Positions 43,739 to 51,968 of a stretch of 64,000 nt of DNA are shown one piece after another. The position numbers and the translations under genes are program-made. The stretch's first letter is position 1. Each line of letters opens with the position of its first letter. The notes beneath the pieces were generated by a model. That model ran no database searches and had not been told where the DNA came from. It worked only from the letters and a program-made list of their open reading frames with translations. Origin of the DNA: Bacillota bacterium (GTDB taxonomy: Bacteria; Bacillota; Clostridia; Lachnospirales; Lachnospiraceae); NCBI GenBank assembly GCA_023407575.1, contig JAEYLX010000018.1:81886-145885 (forward strand). Direction: 5' to 3'.

Positions 43739-44200
43739 ATGCAGGGAACAAAACAGGCAATATTTATGCTTGGAGATGAAGAGTATGGTTTTGATATTAT
43801 GGATGTAAATATTATTGAGAAGATAGTTCCTGTAGAGCCTGTAGCCGCACTTCCAAAGAATATTAAAGGTATTATTAGACTTAGAGGAGAAGTGATTCCT
43901 GTCTATAGTCTAAGAAGAAAATTCGGTATGGAAGAAGTGGAAGCAGATCTTGATTCTCGTTTTATTCTTACAACCTCCAATGGTATACCCACTGCTTATG
44001 AAGTTGATCAGATGAAAGAAATTGTTCAGTTTGAACAGGATCAGATCTTTGAAGTGCCTATGATTTTTGAGGGAAAAGATACTTCCTATATGAAAGCTGT
44101 TTCTAATCATCAGGAGCGATTGGTTATTATTATGAACCATGATGGAATTCTGAGTGAAGAGGAACAACTTAAAATGAAGGAGCTCATTAAAAAGGGGTAA
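43739..44200 (+). CDS. cheW: CheW-like chemotaxis coupling protein
   Basis: The 153-residue protein starts behind AAGGAGGAT. It is a single CheW domain with FMLGDEEYGFDIMDVNIIEK, IRLRGEVIPVYSLRRKFG and the expected beta-barrel strands. CheW links chemoreceptors to the CheA kinase. It has a C-terminal helical extension (SEEEQLKMKELIKK). It stands alone, away from other che genes, so it may be an accessory copy. Confidence 0.87.
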   Translation: MQGTKQAIFMLGDEEYGFDIMDVNIIEKIVPVEPVAALPKNIKGIIRLRGEVIPVYSLRRKFGMEEVEADLDSRFILTTSNGIPTAYEVDQMKEIVQFEQDQIFEVPMIFEGKDTSYMKAVSNHQERLVIIMNHDGILSEEEQLKMKELIKKG

Positions 44201-44201
44201 G

Positions 44202-44406
44202 GTGAAGAGGCGGCAACTCTTCACATAAGACGAAATGCTAAGTCTGAACATGAGTGTTTACTGTTCACACAGTTCTGTGCATTTACTGCACAGAACGTAA
44301 GAAAATGACTCAGGGGTGCATAAATCTCATCGCCGAAGGCGATTTAGTTGGATTTATGCATGTTACTGGAACGAAATAGCGGGGGTTTCGCTATGGAGTG
44401 AACAGT
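44202..44406. repeat. Multi-hairpin intergenic element after cheW
   Basis: First comes GTGAAGAG-N7-CTCTTCAC (44202-44224). Then outer arms ACTGTTCAC (44260-44268) and GTGAACAGT (44398-44406) enclose three hairpins: a 10-bp perfect GTTCTGTGCA stem (44272-44296), a two-tier stem with TGCATAAAT/ATTTATGCA outside and ATCGCC/GGCGAT inside (44317-44360), and ATAGCG/CGCTAT (44376-44394). None is followed by a T-run. No coding frame crosses it. Confidence 0.7.
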
Positions 44407-44515
44407 AGCGTTTACTTGCATGGAGAAGGATAAGTTATAAATAATAGATTACTTTTGTGGAATCTATTTATTATAATTGGAGGGAAACCTCCGTGAATAA
44501 GAGGAGAATAAGGAT

Positions 44516-45259
44516 ATGAAGAAGAGAATGCTAAGTGTTGTAACTATGGCTATTTTAGTTACAGTAATGCTTGCTGGTTGCAAGAAAAAGGATGTTTTAA
44601 TCGTAGGTACAGAAGCTGGATTTCCTCCTTACGAATATACCGAAGGTACTAAAGTAGTTGGTATTGATATAGACATCGTACAGGCGATTGCTGATGAGAT
44701 GGGTAAGGAACTGGAAGTTAAGAATATGGACTTTGATGGGGCTTTACTGGCAGTGCAAAATGGCACTGTTGACTTAGTAGCTGCTGGTTTATCAATAACC
44801 GAAGACCGTGATAAGCTTATGGATTTTTCCATTGAATATGCTGAGGCAAACGAAGTTATTGTTATAAACAAGGATAATCCTGTCGTTGCAACCGTTGATG
44901 CGGAAGGCTTAGCAGATAAGATAATTGGTGTACAGCAAGGTAACACAGCGGATTGGTTTGTTGAAGACAATGTAGCTTATAAAGAAGTAAAACGCTATAC
45001 AAAATTTGCGCAGGCCGCAGAGGATTTAAAACTTAGCAAGATTGACTGTATTATTATGGATGAATTACCTGCACAGAAATTAATAGCTAGTAATCCAGAA
45101 TTAGAAGTCATGGATGGTATCTTATTTACTGATAAATATGCACTTGCTGTGGACGAAGGTAATAAGGAATTATTAGATGAAATAAATAAAGTTCTTCAGG
45201 ATTTAAAGGATAGTGGAAAGATTGAAGAATTTAGTAAGAATCATTTAAATATTGATTAA
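44516..45259 (+). CDS. Polar amino-acid ABC transporter, substrate-binding lipoprotein
   Basis: The 247-residue protein has a lipoprotein signal ending at Cys22 (MLAGC) and an SBP_bac_3 domain (VGTEAGFPPYEYTEG, DIDIVQAIADEMGKEL, AAGLSITEDRDKLMDFS). It captures an amino acid for the permease and ATPase encoded at 45547-46978. Family members take glutamine, cystine, arginine or similar; the substrate is not fixed by sequence. The GGAGG-GAAA-CCTCC hairpin just upstream may affect its translation. A terminator follows it, so expression of binding protein and membrane part may differ. Confidence 0.88.
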   Translation: MKKRMLSVVTMAILVTVMLAGCKKKDVLIVGTEAGFPPYEYTEGTKVVGIDIDIVQAIADEMGKELEVKNMDFDGALLAVQNGTVDLVAAGLSITEDRDKLMDFSIEYAEANEVIVINKDNPVVATVDAEGLADKIIGVQQGNTADWFVEDNVAYKEVKRYTKFAQAAEDLKLSKIDCIIMDELPAQKLIASNPELEVMDGILFTDKYALAVDEGNKELLDEINKVLQDLKDSGKIEEFSKNHLNID

Positions 45260-45280
45260 TGTATAAGGTAAGTAATAATT

Positions 45281-45314
45281 GGAGGCTGTTAGCTACAATG
45301 ACAGCCTCCATCTT
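45281..45314 (+). terminator. Terminator of the binding-protein gene
   Basis: A 9-bp stem GGAGGCTGT/ACAGCCTCC with 11-base loop is followed by ATCTTT. The remaining ~230 bases up to the permease are AT-rich with no further element I recognise. Confidence 0.75.
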
Positions 45315-45546
45315 TATGTTTAAGAATGAAAAGATATATAATGTTGACTGTATTAATGCGAAGAGGAAATGTTATTTCACAAGATATTTTATATAATAAA
45401 TGCAACGTGGAACCCAAAAAATAACTTTGAAAAATATGCTAGTTGTAATTTGAGTAAATATTCATTTATAATAATAAATAAACTAGTTATACATAGAGAA
45501 ATATATCGATCAAAGGTATAAGTACTTATAATCAGGAGGAATTAAA

Positions 45547-46269
45547 TTGAGTAATATTATTCAGGCATTAAGTGATTTTTTTCAACCGATATACAATGCC
45601 GTGGTACCGGAACAACGCTATTTGGCGTATTTAGAAGGTGCAAAAAACACAATTGCCATATCGTTTTTAGCTATTTTACTTGGTATTGGAATCGGTATCA
45701 TTGTGGCAGTAGCAAAATTCTCGGCGGTGAATTTTAAGGTTAAGTTCTTAAAGCGATTGGTTTTATTTATTTGTAACACTTATATTACCATTATCAGAGG
45801 AACGCCGGTAATGTTGCAATTACTTATTATTTATAATTTAATCTTTACCTCAAGATATACAAATGAAATTCTTGTTGCTGCTCTATGTTTTGGTATTAAC
45901 TCTGGAGCTTACGTTGCTGAAATAATTAGAGCGGGTATTGAATCCATTGATCGTGGACAGATGGAAGCAGGCCGTACACTTGGTCTTAGCCACTTAAAGG
46001 TAATGAGGCTAATTATAATGCCCCAGGCTATAAGAAATATTTTACCGGCACTTGGTAACGAGTTCATTGTACTTATTAAGGAAACCTCAGTAGCAGGTGC
46101 GATTGCTGTAACAGATATTTTGAAATCTGCGCAATACATTGGTGCAGGTACCTGGGATATACTTCCTCCCTATTATGTTGCCGCAGCAATCTATTTAATT
46201 ATGGTTCTTGGACTAACTAAATTACTTGCAATATTTGAAAGGAGGCTGGCAAAAGGTGATAACCACTAA
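45547..46269 (+). CDS. Polar amino-acid ABC transporter, permease
   Basis: The 240-residue membrane protein starts with TTG 45547, behind CAGGAGGAA. It has about five transmembrane segments and the HAAP permease motif (IIRGTPVMLQLLIIYNL, and the EAA loop EAGRTLGLSHLKVMRLIIMP). It forms the channel of the amino-acid importer. Its last 14 bases overlap the ATPase gene. Confidence 0.9.
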   Translation: MSNIIQALSDFFQPIYNAVVPEQRYLAYLEGAKNTIAISFLAILLGIGIGIIVAVAKFSAVNFKVKFLKRLVLFICNTYITIIRGTPVMLQLLIIYNLIFTSRYTNEILVAALCFGINSGAYVAEIIRAGIESIDRGQMEAGRTLGLSHLKVMRLIIMPQAIRNILPALGNEFIVLIKETSVAGAIAVTDILKSAQYIGAGTWDILPPYYVAAAIYLIMVLGLTKLLAIFERRLAKGDNH

Positions 46270-46978
46270 AAATTTGTATAAATCATTTGGAGATCATGTT
46301 GTTCTCAATGGTATTGATGAAACAATACAAAAAGGAGAAAAGGTGGTTGTAATTGGTCCCTCAGGATCGGGTAAATCCACCTTCCTGCGCTGCCTAAATT
46401 TATTAGAGATTCCCACGGATGGCCAAATCTGGTTTGAGGGAATTGAAATTACAGATAAGAATACAGAAATAGATAAAATCAGATGTAAGATGGGAATGGT
46501 TTTTCAACAGTTTAATCTGTTCCCGCATCTTTCTGTGTTAGAAAATATCACATTAGCACCAGTTACTCTAAAGATAATGGATAAAAATCAAGCAGAGGAG
46601 AAGGCAATTGAACTATTAAAGAGAATAGGTTTAGTTGAGAAAGCCGATGCATATCCGAAACAACTATCAGGTGGTCAAAAGCAGCGTATAGCAATTGTTC
46701 GTGCCTTAGCTATGAACCCGGATGTAATGTTGTTTGATGAGCCAACCTCTGCATTAGACCCTGAGATGGTTGGTGAGGTATTGGACTTAATGGCAGAGCT
46801 TGCCGATGAAGGAATGACCATGGTGGTGGTTACCCATGAAATGAGATTCGCACAAAAAGTGGGAACCAGAGTTCTCTTCATGGATGAAGGGAAAATAGTA
46901 GAGCAGAATACACCGGATAAGTTTTTTGAAAATCCCCAGCATCCTAGATTGATTGAATTCCTTTCTAAAGTACTTTAA
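46256..46978 (+). CDS. Polar amino-acid ABC transporter, ATP-binding protein
   Basis: The start is GTG 46256, behind AAAGGAGGCTGG and inside the permease end; 240 residues. Walker A is GPSGSGKST, the Q-loop is MVFQQFNLFPH, the signature is LSGGQ, Walker B is VMLFDEPTSALDPEM and the switch is VVVTHEM. This is the GlnQ/HisP-like group that imports polar amino acids. Confidence 0.92.
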   Translation: MITTKNLYKSFGDHVVLNGIDETIQKGEKVVVIGPSGSGKSTFLRCLNLLEIPTDGQIWFEGIEITDKNTEIDKIRCKMGMVFQQFNLFPHLSVLENITLAPVTLKIMDKNQAEEKAIELLKRIGLVEKADAYPKQLSGGQKQRIAIVRALAMNPDVMLFDEPTSALDPEMVGEVLDLMAELADEGMTMVVVTHEMRFAQKVGTRVLFMDEGKIVEQNTPDKFFENPQHPRLIEFLSKVL

Positions 46979-46988
46979 TAATTATAAG

Positions 46989-47037
46989 ACCCATTGAAAG
47001 AGATGCGCTTGTCATTTTAATCAATGGGTTAATTTTT
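46989..47037 (+). terminator. Terminator of the amino-acid transporter
   Basis: ACCCATTGA (46989-46997) pairs with TCAATGGGT (47021-47029); TAATTTTT follows. Confidence 0.75.
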
Positions 47038-47178
47038 ATACAAAAAAGTTTATATTTATCCCGTTGTTACAAGCATTTGTAACAAAGATAGCATTTTTGA
47101 TTCGAACATGGTAAAATGTTATTGCATTATGAATAATTATATGGTAGTATATCTTCCTAGGAAAGACAGTTGTATCTG

Positions 47179-47219
47179 ACTTGCATACAATAAGAGATTA
47201 AGTACGGGAACTTGCATAC
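47179..47219 (+). promoter_or_regulatory. Two direct copies of ACTTGCATAC, 31 bases apart
   Basis: Copies at 47179-47188 and 47210-47219 lie in the leader of the ACT-protein/hom genes. The spacing is close to three helical turns, which suits a regulator bound on one DNA face; it could also be an RNA element. Confidence 0.35.
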
Positions 47220-47241
47220 TACCGCAGGAGGTTCTTAACAT

Positions 47242-47682
47242 ATGAATGGAGATCAGTATTTTATTGTAAAGAAAAAGGCAGTACCAGAAGTGCTGTTAAA
47301 AGTTGTGGAAGCTAAGAGACTCTTAGATTCCGAAAGAGTTATGACTGTTCAAGAAGCGACAGACGCGGTAGAGATAAGCAGGAGTTCCTTTTATAAATAT
47401 AGGGATGATATTTTCCCGTTCTATGAGAATACTAGAGGAAAGACCATTACCTTTATGCTACAGATGGATGATAAGCCAGGGCTTTTATCGAAAGTTCTAA
47501 ATCAGGTTGCCAAGTGTGAGGCTAATATTCTGACCATCCATCAAAGTATTCCGGTAAATGGGATTGCTATGTTAACACTTAGTATTGAAATACTGCCACA
47601 GACGGACAGTACCTCTATCTTGATGGAAGCCATCGAAGCAATGGACGGTGTGCATTATGTTAAGCTTGTATCAAGAGAATAA
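47242..47682 (+). CDS. ACT-domain protein, PheB / UPF0735 type
   Basis: The 146-residue protein starts behind CAGGAGG. The N-terminal half contains a helix-turn-helix-like segment (TVQEATDAVEISRSSFYKYR) and the C-terminal half an ACT domain (FMLQMDDKPGLLSKVLNQVA, ANILTIHQSIPVNGIAML). ACT domains bind amino acids. The family is often called PheB, but its position here, directly before homoserine dehydrogenase, suggests a regulator of threonine or methionine synthesis. That role is inferred. Confidence 0.8.
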   Translation: MNGDQYFIVKKKAVPEVLLKVVEAKRLLDSERVMTVQEATDAVEISRSSFYKYRDDIFPFYENTRGKTITFMLQMDDKPGLLSKVLNQVAKCEANILTIHQSIPVNGIAMLTLSIEILPQTDSTSILMEAIEAMDGVHYVKLVSRE

Positions 47683-47818
47683 GTGAGTAAAGCTACAAAG
47701 CTACCTTTTGGAAATCTAGACCGGGGAATATGATAGATTAGAAGTAATTATTCAGAAACTCCGAGAATCACACAGTGAATTCGAGTGTTTCAGCGACAAA
47801 ATGGATGGAGGAGCAGTA

Positions 47819-49036
47819 ATGATAAATATTGCAGTCTTAGGATACGGAGTCATTGGGTCAGGTGTTGTAGAAGTGCTTAATACCAATGGTGAAAGTATTA
47901 GTAAAAGAGCCGGTGACCAAATCAATGTCAAATATGTACTCGATCTTAGAGAATTTCCAGGCGATCCTATTATGGAAAAGGTAGTTCATGATATAAATAT
48001 TATATTAGATGATCCAGAAGTTTTAATCGTTTGTGAGCATATGGGAGGAGTAGAACCTGCCCATACTTTCGTAAAGTCAGCACTTTTAAAAGGCAAGAGC
48101 GTAGTTACCTCGAACAAAGAATTAGTAGCAAAGCATGGAGCGGAGTTACTTGATCTGGCGAAAGAGAAGGGGCTTAACTTCCTTTTTGAAGCGAGTGTTG
48201 GTGGTGGTATTCCAATTATAAGACCTCTGAATCATTCCCTCACAGCAGATGAGATTGTTGAAATTACAGGTATCCTTAATGGAACCACCAACTATATATT
48301 ATCTAAGATGAGTGAAGAAGGAATGGATTTTCAAACTGCATTATCAACTGCTCAAAAGCTTGGTTATGCAGAGCGTAATCCAGCAGCGGATATCGAGGGT
48401 CATGATGCATGTAGAAAGATTGCTATTTTGTCCTCACTTGCTTTTGGAATGCAGGTAGATTTTGAGGATATCTATACAGAAGGCATTTCGCATATTACAG
48501 ATAAAGACATCCGATATGCAAAGGAACTGAATGCAAGAGTAAAACTTTTTGCTTCCACGATCAGAGACAATGATCAAGTATATGCTATGGTAGCGCCGGT
48601 AATGATTAAAGCGAACCATCCTCTTTATAGTGTAAATGATGTGTTTAATGGCATTTTCGTTAAAGGAAATGTAATAGGAGATGTTATGTTCTACGGCAGC
48701 GGGGCAGGGAAATTACCAACCGCAAGTGCAGTAGTGGCAGATGTTGTAGATGCAGCAAAACATATTGGTAAGAATATTTGGACATTATGGAGCAGCAGGA
48801 AACTTGAACTAACAGATATTAATAAAGTTCAGCATAGATTTTTCATAAGATTAACAGGTAGTAATTTAGAGCAAAAGGAACAGGTGAATAAGCTTTTCGG
48901 TACTGTTGAAGAGGTAAAAGTGGTTGGATTAGAAGATGAATTTGCATTTTTAACTCCAGTCATCTCCGAAGAGGAACTTAAGGAGAAAAGAGAGAAGTTG
49001 GCTGGAGTTCTTAATATAATACGTATTAGATTCTAG
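47819..49036 (+). CDS. hom: Homoserine dehydrogenase
   Basis: The start is ATG 47819, behind GGAGGAGCAG; 405 residues. It has the NAD(P)-binding motif VLGYGVIGSGVVEVL, the catalytic-core segments SNKELVAKHG, EASVGGGIPIIRPL, GILNGTTNYILSKM and YAERNPAADIEGHDA, and a shortened C-terminal regulatory region (~60 residues, SSRKLELTDINKVQHRFFIR) that may be a partial ACT domain. It reduces aspartate semialdehyde to homoserine. Next come a putative homoserine kinase and aspartokinase, forming a pathway cluster. Confidence 0.92.
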   Translation: MINIAVLGYGVIGSGVVEVLNTNGESISKRAGDQINVKYVLDLREFPGDPIMEKVVHDINIILDDPEVLIVCEHMGGVEPAHTFVKSALLKGKSVVTSNKELVAKHGAELLDLAKEKGLNFLFEASVGGGIPIIRPLNHSLTADEIVEITGILNGTTNYILSKMSEEGMDFQTALSTAQKLGYAERNPAADIEGHDACRKIAILSSLAFGMQVDFEDIYTEGISHITDKDIRYAKELNARVKLFASTIRDNDQVYAMVAPVMIKANHPLYSVNDVFNGIFVKGNVIGDVMFYGSGAGKLPTASAVVADVVDAAKHIGKNIWTLWSSRKLELTDINKVQHRFFIRLTGSNLEQKEQVNKLFGTVEEVKVVGLEDEFAFLTPVISEEELKEKREKLAGVLNIIRIRF

Positions 49037-49130
49037 AACATAAACTGGATGAGTGAGTTCAGCTGCGTAGAAAGCATTCAAGTAAAGGTGGCTGGTATTA
49101 GCTTATACACAACAGAAAGGAAATGATTCT

Positions 49131-50333
49131 ATGAAATACATTGTTGTTCTTGGCGACGGTATGGCTGATGAACCATTGGCGGTACTGGGGGATAGAACAC
49201 CTCTGATGGCAGCAGAGACACCCATGTTGGATTTGCTTGCCAAGCAGTCGGAAATTGGACTTGCATATACAATACCAGAAGGAATGAAGCCTGGAAGTGA
49301 TACAGCTAATCTAGCAGTGTTGGGGTATAACCCCAGGATTTACTATTCAGGACGTTCTCCATTAGAAGCGCTTAGCATTGGTGTGGACCTTAAGGCGACA
49401 GACATTGCTCTGCGCTGTAATATTGTTACTTTATCGCAAGATGAGAAACCCTATGAAGAACAAACAATCCTTGACCACAGTTCAGGTGAAATCTCAACAG
49501 AAGATGCTGCAATACTAATTGCAGCAGTTCAGAAAGAACTGGAAAATGATATTTATAAATTTTATGTTGGTACCAGTTATAGACACCTTACAGTTTGGGA
49601 TAAAGGTGAGGTAGTAGAGCTTACACAACCGCATGATATTCTGGGTAAAGTGATTGGAGAGTATCTACCAGAACAGCAAGAATTAAGAGATATGATGAAA
49701 AAGAGCTATGAGATCTTAAATCAGCACCCACTTAATATTGCACGAGCGGAAAAAGGCCTTAATAAGGCAAACTCTATTTGGTTTTGGGGAGCGGGTACGA
49801 GACCGGCACTAACTTCCTTTGAAGAGAAAAATGGTGTTAAAGGTGCTATGATATCGGCAGTTGATTTATTAAAAGGTATCGCTGTGGGTGCAAGTATGAA
49901 GGTAATTGAAGTACCAGGAGCTGACGGAACCTTGCATACCAACTATGAAGGCAAAGCACAGGCTGCGATTGATGTTCTTGTAGAAGAGGATTACGATTAT
50001 GTATATGTTCATGTTGAAGCGCCCGATGAGATGGGGCATCAGGGACATGTTACTAATAAAGTAAAATCAATTGAATTTCTGGATCAAAGAGTGATTAAGG
50101 TTATTATGGAAGGTATGGATAAGGCAGGCGTACCTTATCGTATGTTAGTCATGCCGGATCATCCCACACCAATTCGTTTGCGAACACACACTTGTGAACC
50201 TGTACCATATTTACTCTATGACAGTACCAACAAGCTGAATTATAGCTGGAATTACAACGAAGCAGAGGCAAAGGCAAGTGGAAATGTAATAACCGAAGGG
50301 TTTACTGTCATTAATAAACTCATATCTGTGTAG
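49131..50333 (+). CDS. Phosphoglycerate-mutase-like protein, putative homoserine kinase
   Basis: The 400-residue metalloenzyme is of the archaeal-type cofactor-independent phosphoglycerate mutase family (ApgM): VVLGDGMADEPL, the nucleophile Ser in GSDTANLAVLGYNP, EAPDEMGHQGH and MPDHPTPIRLRTHTCEP. Members located in threonine operons have been proposed, from gene context, to be homoserine kinases (the TIGR02535 idea). Here it lies between hom and the aspartokinase gene, with no ordinary thrB in view, which supports that role. A glycolytic mutase remains the alternative. Confidence 0.82.
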   Translation: MKYIVVLGDGMADEPLAVLGDRTPLMAAETPMLDLLAKQSEIGLAYTIPEGMKPGSDTANLAVLGYNPRIYYSGRSPLEALSIGVDLKATDIALRCNIVTLSQDEKPYEEQTILDHSSGEISTEDAAILIAAVQKELENDIYKFYVGTSYRHLTVWDKGEVVELTQPHDILGKVIGEYLPEQQELRDMMKKSYEILNQHPLNIARAEKGLNKANSIWFWGAGTRPALTSFEEKNGVKGAMISAVDLLKGIAVGASMKVIEVPGADGTLHTNYEGKAQAAIDVLVEEDYDYVYVHVEAPDEMGHQGHVTNKVKSIEFLDQRVIKVIMEGMDKAGVPYRMLVMPDHPTPIRLRTHTCEPVPYLLYDSTNKLNYSWNYNEAEAKASGNVITEGFTVINKLISV

Positions 50334-50478
50334 AATATATTAGTTATAAGGTTATATTTTCTATCCACAGGTAGAGTGAAACAAATACATAGGATACAGA
50401 TTACTAAGGATAGTGATGAACAAGGATAAAAAAGTTACAGGTTTACTGTGCGAATAACAATGTATGTAGGAGGCAGCT

Positions 50479-51687
50479 ATGTTAATAGTTAAGAAGTTCG
50501 GTGGCACATCCGTTGCCGACAAGGAAAGAATTTTTAATGTTGCCAGGAGAATTACTGAGGAGTATAAAAAAGGCAACGAGGTTGTAGTAGTGCTATCAGC
50601 GATGGGAAAGCAAACTGATGTTTTATTAGCACAGGCAAGGGACATTAATCCGAATGCCTCAAAGAGAGAGTTGGATATGTTAATGGTTACAGGAGAGCAG
50701 ATATCGGTATCATTAATGGCAATGGCCTTAGATGCTTTGGGCGTACCAGCGGTTTCTTTAAATGCTTATCAGGTAGCAATGCATACTACCTCCGTTTATG
50801 GCAATGCAAGACTAAAACGCATTGACACGGAGAGAATTCGTAACGAGCTTGAAAGTAAGCGAGTAGTACTTGTTACTGGCTTCCAAGGTGTTAACAAATT
50901 TGATGATTACACAACCCTCGGAAGAGGTGGTTCTGATACAACTGCTGTTGCATTGGCTGCAGCTTTACACGCAGATGCCTGTGAGATTTATACAGATGTT
51001 GACGGTGTATTTACTGCTGATCCAAGAATTGTGAAGGATGCAAGAAAGCTGGAAGAAATCACTTATGATGAGATGCTTGAGTTAGCATCCTTAGGTGCAG
51101 GAGTATTGCATAATCGTTCAGTTGAAATGGCAAAAAAATATGGTGTTCAATTAGTTGTTCGTTCCAGTTTAAATTTATCAGAAGGTACGATTGTTAAGGA
51201 GGAAGTTAAGATGGAAAAAATGCTTGTAAGCGGTGTGGCATGTGATAAGAATACAGCGCGCATTGCAGTTATTGGATTAGAGGATCAACCAGGAGTAGCA
51301 TTTAAGTTATTCAATCACTTAGCAAATCATAATATTAATGTTGATATTATTTTACAGTCGGTTGGAAGAGATGGAACTAAGGATATCAGTTTTACTGTGA
51401 AGGAAGATGATTTGGATGAGGCAGTAGCAATTCTTGAGAGACATCAGGAAGGCAGCCTTAAGTGCCAGAAGATAGATGTTGAAAGAGAAGTTGCAAAGGT
51501 ATCCATTGTAGGAGCTGGTATGATGTCCAACGCAGGCGTTGCTTCTAAGATGTTTGAAGCACTTTATGATGTGGGTATTAACATCAAGATGATTTCTACC
51601 TCTGAGATTAGAGTAACTGTTCTGATTGATGAATCACAAGTAGATAGAGCAATGAATGCAGTACATGATAAATTCTTATTAGCATAA
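50479..51687 (+). CDS. lysC: Aspartate kinase, lysine/threonine-pathway type
   Basis: The 402-residue protein has the kinase motifs KKFGGTSVADKERI, MLMVTGEQIS, GRGGSDTTAVALAAAL and YTDVDGVFTADPR, and two C-terminal ACT domains (about 260-400: AVIGLEDQPGVAFKLFNHLA, VSIVGAGMMSNAGVASKMFE) that bind amino-acid inhibitors. It phosphorylates aspartate at the head of the Lys/Thr/Met pathway. The start ATG has GTAGGAGGC upstream. An internal in-frame ribosome site and ATG at 51211 suggest that a separate regulatory subunit is also made. Confidence 0.93.
   Translation: MLIVKKFGGTSVADKERIFNVARRITEEYKKGNEVVVVLSAMGKQTDVLLAQARDINPNASKRELDMLMVTGEQISVSLMAMALDALGVPAVSLNAYQVAMHTTSVYGNARLKRIDTERIRNELESKRVVLVTGFQGVNKFDDYTTLGRGGSDTTAVALAAALHADACEIYTDVDGVFTADPRIVKDARKLEEITYDEMLELASLGAGVLHNRSVEMAKKYGVQLVVRSSLNLSEGTIVKEEVKMEKMLVSGVACDKNTARIAVIGLEDQPGVAFKLFNHLANHNINVDIILQSVGRDGTKDISFTVKEDDLDEAVAILERHQEGSLKCQKIDVEREVAKVSIVGAGMMSNAGVASKMFEALYDVGINIKMISTSEIRVTVLIDESQVDRAMNAVHDKFLLA
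51211..51687 (+). CDS. Probable aspartokinase beta subunit from an internal start
   Basis: Inside lysC, AAGGAGG (51196-51202) is followed after eight bases by an in-frame ATG (51211), ideal spacing for initiation. The product would be 158 residues, almost exactly the two ACT domains. Bacillus aspartokinase II is known to be an alpha2-beta2 enzyme whose beta chain comes from an internal in-frame start of this kind. Use of this start here is inferred. Confidence 0.6.
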   Translation: MEKMLVSGVACDKNTARIAVIGLEDQPGVAFKLFNHLANHNINVDIILQSVGRDGTKDISFTVKEDDLDEAVAILERHQEGSLKCQKIDVEREVAKVSIVGAGMMSNAGVASKMFEALYDVGINIKMISTSEIRVTVLIDESQVDRAMNAVHDKFLLA

Positions 51688-51702
51688 TAAAGTTAATTTT
51701 TT

Positions 51703-51740
51703 GAGGTGATGGTTGCTGTTGCGATTGTCACCTCTTTTAA
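51703..51740 (+). terminator. Terminator of lysC
   Basis: GAGGTGA (51703-51709) pairs with TCACCTC (51728-51734); TTTTAATTT follows. Confidence 0.8.
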
Positions 51741-51869
51741 TTTCCCTGAAGGTAGAGTAAAACGACTTATCGGTTTGTTTTCTGGCATACTACGCTGAAA
51801 CAGTGTAAATTATCTTGCTGTTACAATTTACTTATACTTTTTTGCTGTGGTATGTAAATTGTAAAAAAG

Positions 51870-51898
51870 TTGATTTTCAAGTTTTTGGATGGTATGAT
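51870..51898 (+). promoter_or_regulatory. Promoter of tex
   Basis: TTGATT (51870-51875), 17 bases, TATGAT (51893-51898), about 70 bases before the start codon. Confidence 0.55.
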
Positions 51899-51968
51899 TA
51901 CATAGGAAATGCATTCCTTGGAAATGATGAACATGATATGCATTTAAAATGATTTAAGGAGCACGAAC

